DNA of 64,000 bases from Glossina fuscipes (taxonomy: Eukaryota > Arthropoda > Insecta > Diptera > Glossinidae), in contig NW_023998415.1 in the NCBI RefSeq assembly GCF_014805625.2, positions 1,074,974 to 1,138,973 of the forward strand. The letters are read 5' to 3'. Positions 57,575 to 64,000 of this stretch are shown in pieces; position 1 is the first letter of the stretch; every line of letters begins with the position of its first letter. The translations under genes were made by a program, and so were the position numbers. The notes under the pieces were generated by a model that had not been told where the DNA came from, did no database searches, and saw only the letters and a program-made list of their open reading frames with translations.

Positions 57575-59235
57575 ACGCTTTTTGTGCAATGTATTTGTTA
57601 CAATTCATATATAATTCGCTATGAAACTAACTCTGCATCTACGCCAACGTTAGCAAAACCTGCACATATTTTCATACCGCCGCAATAATCAATACAGAAA
57701 TATAATTTTATACGCACAAGATTCGAGCAAACGTGACCCCTTTAAAGATAAAATTTCTGTTTTATGCTCATAAATATAATAGAAAATGAAATCATAAAAT
57801 CATTATCAAATAAATTTCATACACTAACAAATTCATGCAACCAGCAGCCACATAAACTAGAACACATTAACCAAGTGAAATCTAAAAAGCCATCAACGCT
57901 AAGTGAAGCTAGTAACCATAATAAACGAACACCATTTAAAAGCAAATCAAGCTACATTTACATGTCATAACAGCCATAGGAGAAACAAGAAAGAAGTTAG
58001 TAAGCTTCTGTCTGAATAAAGGCCACACATTTCTATAACAATCATCATTAGTTTAGCGTACGTACATATTAGAAAGTGCGATGGGTTTTCAAGCCGATAT
58101 GCATATAAGTTCAAGTACAAGTGCAAGCCATTTAAGGAAATTGCAAATTTTCATCGTAAAATTTAGTAGCTTTTGACTTTTTTAATACACTTAAAAGCAG
58201 ATCAAATTTACATATTAATAATCAAGCACTTAAAGATGAAATTGAGAGACAACCATCTACATGCTATTTCCATAATCATACCAAAATCGAAAACAGAAAA
58301 AAAAAAGAAGGTAACACAAATTAAATTCAAATGAAGTCGTATTACGAAAAAGGAAACTCATCGAATTTAAAATAAAAAAAAAAAAAAAAATTAATGAGAA
58401 TAATTGATAACATGAGATTTCTATACTCACTCCATTATCCAATTAAAATTCGTTTCAATAATGATAGGCGGTAGTGCATAGAAAAAGAATGGATTCATAA
58501 GGTAGATAACTTCCCTGTTGTTACATCTTTTCATACCTTTTTCCTCGATCTTAGCAACCGCGGCAACTCTTTTTCAGCTCCAATAGATTGTTTTACGAGC
58601 ACACGCCTTTTGCATGCCAACTTTCTATAAGTTTCAAGAAGCATGCAAAATGGCAAGAACCAACTATGTCACAGACCAATAGTCTATGCATAGACCGATT
58701 GAGCAACTAACTCTTATCGAAATGCATACTTCGTTCGACAGCCAATGTCCGATCATCAATAGCTACACACAAGTTACCCGAAAAAGGAAGTACTAACAGC
58801 CTTGATACGTGTGCCCATAATTATCAAAGTGGTCTAATTCATATATTTCTTGTTTCGAGATATTTAATGAATTGCATTTGAACAAATTAAAATATATTTT
58901 TACATTATGCGACATTTGATTTTAAAATTTTATAACTCTTGATTACTCTAGATTAATTTGGAAATTTATCATGAATACGAACTTTTATGTGAATTTCGTA
59001 CAAAAATGTTGTTTTTAAAGTTTGAATTGACTTGGACTATTTTCAAAATTATTTGAATGCACTACAAATGACTTGAAGCAATAAAAAACTATAAATTTTA
59101 CTAGAAACAATAATTTTACTGAATAAGTCATAAATTATTTTTAAAAAAGTAATCCATTCTTATCATTTTAGACTTTTATCATTGCTATCTCGTAAGTTTC
59201 TTAAAATGTTTGCTGAGAACCGGTGGCATGTACGG
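57575..59235. other. No gene recognised; AT-rich
   Basis: Short frames only; poly-A near 58375-58390. Confidence 0.6.
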
Positions 59236-59241
59236 TAATAA

Positions 59242-59424
59242 TCACATGATATCTTTTTGTTTTTCTTCTGTTACCGGCCTAGTGATGGTGTATAATGGAA
59301 TGGATAATTTAATACTTCCGCCTATTTTTTGTCTTCCTCTATTAGGCAAAAGATCCAGAACGTGGAATTTAAAATCATCTAAAGAAGTTTTACAGAACTT
59401 TACAGTCTTATAAGGTTCCTGCAA
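59242..59424 (-). other. Coding-like island, possibly transposon-derived
   Basis: On the minus strand VKFCKTSLDDFKFHVLDLLP, then GRQKIGGSIKLSIPLYTITR and PVTEEKQKDIM are read, a stop follows, and the same frame continues LLPYMPPVLSKHFKKL to about 59187. The pattern of a Lys-rich linker followed by EEK--DIM--LPY-PPV-----F is reminiscent of tails I have seen in insect repeat-encoded proteins, but I cannot name the family. The in-frame stop marks it as decayed. Confidence 0.3.
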
Positions 59425-59429
59425 ACCGG

Positions 59430-62425
59430 CACTTCTGAATTATTGTTTCTTGACAAAAAATACTTGTAATTGCATTTTCTCATAGGTCTTTGAAAAGTTC
59501 TTAGACGGCTTTGTTTTATTAAGCGTTGATGAACTGTAGTACATAGTTATAGTTTGTTTTAATTACCAGAAATTATCGGTATTTGATTTCCTTTTATAAT
59601 TTTCTACACGAACTGAACATTTTCGAGAAAAAACTACGAAAATTACATAAATTACATATTTACTAAGAATGGATGTGTCAGTGTGCTATTTTCAAGGATG
59701 AAGATGTGCTAAGTTTGTTTTCTCATAAACCGTAGAAAATCTATCCGAACTGACTTGCTGGATAGAGTACAGACACCGTCTCGATTTCGCCATATTCCTC
59801 TAGCCGGCATTTCTTTTCCGAATTCCGTAATTTGCAAACATGGAAATATGAATCATAGGCATGTAACTTAAGATTAGCACACCTACTAACTGCCACCTAA
59901 CTTCTCGCAATTTCTTACAAATTGTTAAAGATATATGACCGCCGATTTTTGAAAGATATATTTCCAAACAAATAGTGGAAATTTCAAAGAACAGTTATGT
60001 GTGCTTGAATGTAATAACGTAAATTATGCATTTAGTAACATTAAGGACGATTAAGTTAACTAAAAATATCTAGAGTCGCAATTTTGCTTTCCATCTCAAC
60101 TGCTTTTTGCTCTTGATTTCCATTTCATAGAAATTTTAGAGAACTATTTGTAGAAGGAATGAAACGCTCTGCACTGAGCGCTGCCTCGTTAAAACTGAAA
60201 CTGATAACGAATATGAATTCATGAATACACTCAGTTGTGGTAAGACAAGTCAAAGGTGACGGTCACACACTCATATAATATATATATTGCGTTCAGAACG
60301 AATTTACGATGGAACTGAAAGCAAGCATGCGCGTTCTTGTCACATCGTATATCGAACCAGAATTTTCTTTTATCACATGCTTTATAAAAGCTCTTATGCT
60401 ACCCGTAATCAACCGAACACACTCAGCAATTAAGCAAACATCGCTTTATGATTTTTGCATTCTTAACTGAGGTAAATGCAAAGAAAAACAAAATTGATTG
60501 CAATCGATCTCTGCAGCTCCATTTTGCCATTTTGCCAGACACCGTTTTTTAATTCTTCAGCCAACACAATATTCGTGAAAATGTGACTCTACTTGTAGTT
60601 AAGGCAACAGTTTAGCGAAATGTCTTATGGAATAAATGGGGCCGAGTTGCGCTTTTTCACTGACCTAAAATATATGAAAACGATAGGAATTATGAAATTT
60701 AACAATAAATGTATCCCCTGAAGTTTTAAGTCAACTAAAGCATTTCGCGTAAGTTTTGTATAAATTGTCCTCACCGTCTTCTTCGTGAATTGATTTATAA
60801 TTTAATTCCATTACTTGAAAACGCTTACGCACTCATTCAATTTTTGGCGGATGTGTATGTTTCATGTACATATTTAGTTACTGCTTCAATCATAATGTAC
60901 CACAATATCTCTCTCTTGTGATATGTTAACATATTTTATCTGCACACCCAAGCCATACGCCATCGCAGCTGTTTGATAACATTTTATTGCATTCTCTTCC
61001 ACTCTGATGAATTTCACTTTTCCGAAATGTTACAACGAAATTTGCTAATGCAACAACAACACAAATATGAACATTAAAAATAATAATAATAATAATAACA
61101 ACAACAATAAGAACAAAAAAAGCAAAAGCAGCAAAAATAAGTTGTGCACTAGATTTTATCGTTTCCATTCTAACTGTCAGTTAAAATCATTGCATACAGT
61201 GCCGTAGTGCTACTGTTGTTCTCTGCGTTCATATGCTAACCGGAAATTCTCCATGTATTGACTGTAATGTTTTATGTTCATATATGTTTTTGAAGTAAAG
61301 TGGTTTCTTAAAGAAAGGAAAACAACAAAAAAAAAAAAAAAGCCTGAATCAAAACGAAATGCTTCATATATGAGTGAGTAGACGTGTAGAAATTTGAAAC
61401 TTGTGAGTGTTTGCTTTTACTTTAAGTACTTTATAAGTACGTTTGTGTGTATAATTTATATACTCGTCTATAAATTCATATATATGCACAAATGGTACGT
61501 ATACGTACTTTAGCGGATCCTGTATTATTTGTATTTTCTAACAATGTACACGAGCAGACAAACGCACATTGCTATAGTGTTTTAAATAAAGTAAATATGT
61601 GTTTGGAAAGTAAATCTTTAATTTTAAATGAATAAATGCGGAAAATTTCATATCCCGAATAAGACATTGGCCGAGACTTAAATGGATTAAACGTACATAT
61701 ACTTAAAAATGGATTGCTTTCATCCTAAGGCTGATAGTTAATTTTCCCAATCGTGCAGAGTGTTTCAATACCTAACGATAATCTGAACAATTTTGAAGCA
61801 TCGTGCCTAATTCTTCTAATGATTCTCTTTCAACAAATTGCAGCATCTTCGTCGAATATCCAACGATATTATATATGAAATAATCATAATATCCGTTATC
61901 CAAAAATGATTAAATCTCATGGCAAATTATTATAAACGACGGTCTCATTTTATTAGTTCATATATGATATCGGTGGTTGCTGACAGTGGCATATTTTGGA
62001 CTGCATTCCGTTAAGTCACTCATCAGCGAACTCGGGTGGCAATTGAATTAAACGAGATCGAATGGTTGCTTTATGGAGCTTGATCATCCAAAAATTGAAG
62101 GGAATCGATCTGTTCAGAGCGCAGCAATCAAAAGAACAAGTCTCGTGAATGCTTCGGAATTAATTCCACATTTCTTAGCTCAAAGTCAACTCATTTTTCA
62201 AACTCAGTGAAACTAAACATTAAAACGAGAACGTCAGTTCAGTCAACTCTCGGTTTGCCGAATCGTAATAGATAACGGTTGGCTGAATTACGGAGCCATC
62301 GAAATCGTTCCGCACATATTTAAAAAGACGATGAAATACTAATAAGTAAAAATATGTTTCAGTGCAAATACATAAAATTCACGCACAAGGTAAACGAAGA
62401 GCAAAATGAATATACGCTTGTCAAA
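59430..62425. other. No gene recognised; one TATA-like start region
   Basis: About 3 kb of AT-rich sequence. TATAAAAG at 60383-60390 is followed by CCGTAATCAACC about 30 bp later and by an ATG at 60448 whose short frame reaches a donor-like GAGGTAAAT, but no second exon could be found. (AAT)n/(AAC)n occurs at 61076-61109 and poly-A at about 61327-61341. Confidence 0.45.
61076..61109. repeat. (AAT)n/(AAC)n microsatellite
   Basis: Trinucleotide repeat; the reverse strand gives an Ile/Val-only frame. Confidence 0.9.
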
Positions 62426-62429
62426 CCTC

Positions 62430-62790
62430 TAACGTATGCATGTACAACCCACACTACTTGTGGCACAGGGTATGTTAAGTTTATACAAATGTACGTAATA
62501 ACCCAAAGAAATTACTATAGATCATGTTTTAAAATCATTGCCTGAATCAATTTAAACTTGGCCGCCTATATGTCTCTCTAACGGCTGTCTATGCGTTTGT
62601 GTATCCGACATACCGGATTTGCAATATTTTGAAGACGCGAGTATATGTCATACATCGAACCGCTTTGACCCAAAGATGGCCTATATTGTAAATGGATTAG
62701 ATCGGACTATTTCCGCGAGTTTCCACATATAACGCCTTATTTTGAAAAAATTTCTGTATCGACACAATTAAAAATATTATAGTTATACAA
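62430..62790 (-). repeat. Dispersed repeat family A copy (inverted)
   Basis: On the minus strand AAAATAAGGCGTTATATGTG (about 62747-62728) matches AAAATAAGGCGTCATATGGG at 36472. GTTATTACGTACATTTGTAT (about 62502-62483) and the terminal ATACCCTGTGCCACAAGTAG give the family end. It lies directly beside the non-LTR relic that starts at 62878. Confidence 0.5.
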
Positions 62791-62877
62791 GGTCAGCCAT
62801 TAAGTACACTTAGGACTTCGTAAAGCTTAGTAAAGCACTTCGCCTAGAACATACATCATTTATTTGCATAATAGAAT

Positions 62878-63820
62878 GCGAAAAACGAGTCGTTAGCAAT
62901 TGTTAACTCCTGGATGATAGATAGCGTGGGCTGTATTAATTCTAGTAAATCTAAAGCCTTATCCTTCAAGTCTTTCCGTGCTGGGTCATTCACTACCAAT
63001 ATAAAAATGTCTATGCATTTCATTGATCTTGTAGATTCAAGACAATGTCTTGGGGTAAGGCTTAATCGCAAACTCAACCTTGTCTTCCACATTGATAATG
63101 TCTCTGCTAAAGTTTGTCTTACGTTCTGAAAACTGTAACATCTGAAACTGTATCTGCTCCTACAGGTTAACCACATCATTGCGTATTCACTCCTCATGAC
63201 GCATGTTAACCATTGCATTGAAGTCATTTCCAGGTGCCAAAAGTATAAGTTAGATAAGCGTCAAAGTGTATTTACCCGTATAATACGTTTCGTTTTTTCA
63301 TTAAACCTAAAGACCACATCTCCTCCTTTGTCTAAGTTTTGTTAAAATTCTACTCTGCGGGTTGTCTAAAATTCATGTTACTTATCTACCTCCACAAATG
63401 CATTCAACCTCGAGCCCTAAGTCTCCTCAAAGAACGCCTGCATTTCTCTAGATCGCATAAAACCCGTTTCGTATTAAAACCACGTTTTTCTAACTCGTTA
63501 ACCGAACCATCTGTTACTGTTCATGTTCCTAAATATTGGAAAAGCTTACCACTGAATCTGAAATTATTCGATGATTTCTTGAATGCATTTAGCAAAAAAT
63601 TCACCCCACTGCTAAACTCATATTTTATATTTTGCTTCCGGTAAAAAGTGATGACAACGGAGTTTATAAAACGTGAAGACGATTACATTGTGTAGCGACT
63701 TAGCTGACTTATATACTCACTTATGTTGTAATTTCTTTTTGCCCATGAAACATATCTATGTAACTAGATAATAGGCCCATTTATGTCTTTATACTTACTT
63801 AATAAATGAAAAAAAATAAA
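62878..63820 (+). mobile_element. Non-LTR retrotransposon 3' relic (same family as 7760-9125)
   Basis: The frame from 62878 gives KNESLAIVNSWMIDSVGCIN, SSKSKALSF, then FIDLVDSRQCLGVRLNRKLN and HIDNVSAKVCLTF: the end of the palm and thumb of a LINE-type reverse transcriptase. After frameshifts YSLLMTHVNHCIEVIS and FTRIIRFVFSLN are read. The frame 63339-63644 holds FSRSHKTRFVLKPRFSNSL, then EPSVTVHVPKYWKSLPLNL, the conserved C-terminal tail (R-W-SLP). The ORF stops at 63642-63644, followed by about 170 bp of 3' sequence with ATTTATGTCTTTATAC and AATAAATGAAAAAAAATAAA, a likely signal and short tail near 63800-63820. The catalytic YADD region is missing, so this is a 5'-truncated, decayed copy. 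Confidence 0.85.
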
Positions 63821-63839
63821 TTATTTTTAATTTGAATGT

Positions 63840-64000
63840 AATGTCATACTTTTCATCTGAGCCCTTATAAGGGGTTGCGTCCAAAAAATAAAATAGGGTA
63901 ATCCAACTTTGGTATTCTGAATTCCTATGTCAAATGACTATTATGGAATATTCATTATAGTATATCAAAAATTAGACTTCTTTGCCTTGTGATGCATTGA
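63840..64000 (+). repeat. Dispersed repeat family A, start of a copy cut by the window end
   Basis: TGAGCCCTTATAAGGGGTTG near 63858 followed by CGTCCAAAAAATAAAATAGG matches the opening blocks of the copies at 27305 and 45001. CTTTGCCTTGTGATGCATTG at the window end resembles 35917-35936. Confidence 0.45.

Noticed and set aside
62856..63227. 123-codon minus-strand frame
   Set aside because: Antisense shadow of the LINE reverse transcriptase relic on the plus strand.
1..64000. CRISPR array, bacterial operon, phage or plasmid features
   Set aside because: None seen; base composition, microsatellites and mariner/LINE relics show insect nuclear DNA.

Overview
This window looks like AT-rich, gene-poor dipteran DNA, most likely from a higher fly such as a tephritid fruit fly. 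The organism call is an inference. It rests on the base composition, the GTATGTATG-style and (TA)n/(TG)n microsatellites, long A/T homopolymers, the mariner and Tc1 families present, and noncoding repeats carrying the GACAGACGGACA block common in flies. I could not identify any intact host gene, tRNA, rRNA or CRISPR array. Most open frames here are below 130 codons and look like chance frames. The stretch is best read as intergenic or intronic sequence.

What is recognisable is transposon debris. Eleven Tc1/mariner-superfamily pieces were found. Nine are mariner: 2118-2690 (+), 5122-5225 (+, weak), 12703-13855 (-), 28866-29322 (-), 30980-31060 (-, weak), 37806-37960 (+), 48034-49299 (-), 51218-51360 (-) and 54149-54633 (+). 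Two are Tc1-like: 5818-6290 (-) and 14760-15398 (-). The copy at 48034-49299 is nearly intact: 1,266 bp, TA flanks, 32-bp terminal inverted repeats with one mismatch, all three catalytic Asp codons kept, and one net frameshift. Two short copies (28866 and 54149) kept both ends and the DNA-binding part but lost the catalytic domain.

Four non-LTR retrotransposon relics are present. Those at 7760-9125 (-) and 62878-63820 (+) belong to one family. The one at 52643-53195 (-) is a different apurinic-endonuclease-type lineage, seen only as its C-terminal tail. The one at 46280-47710 (-) has a YMDE box, a zinc-knuckle remnant and a restriction-like-endonuclease-type tail, as in the R2/R4/NeSL groups. 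A possible solo LTR with a TATA/initiator pair lies at 33765-34050.

Between these lie two related families of diverged noncoding dispersed repeats (eight and two copies noted), many microsatellites, a 10-base assembly gap inside a (TG)n tract at 21145-21154, and several short coding-like islands that I could not assign. The elements do not form a working system together; they record repeated invasions by unrelated mobile elements. I saw no convincing undescribed system. The items most worth a second look are the near-intact mariner, the two binding-domain-only mini-mariners, the R2/R4-like relic and the coding-like islands.
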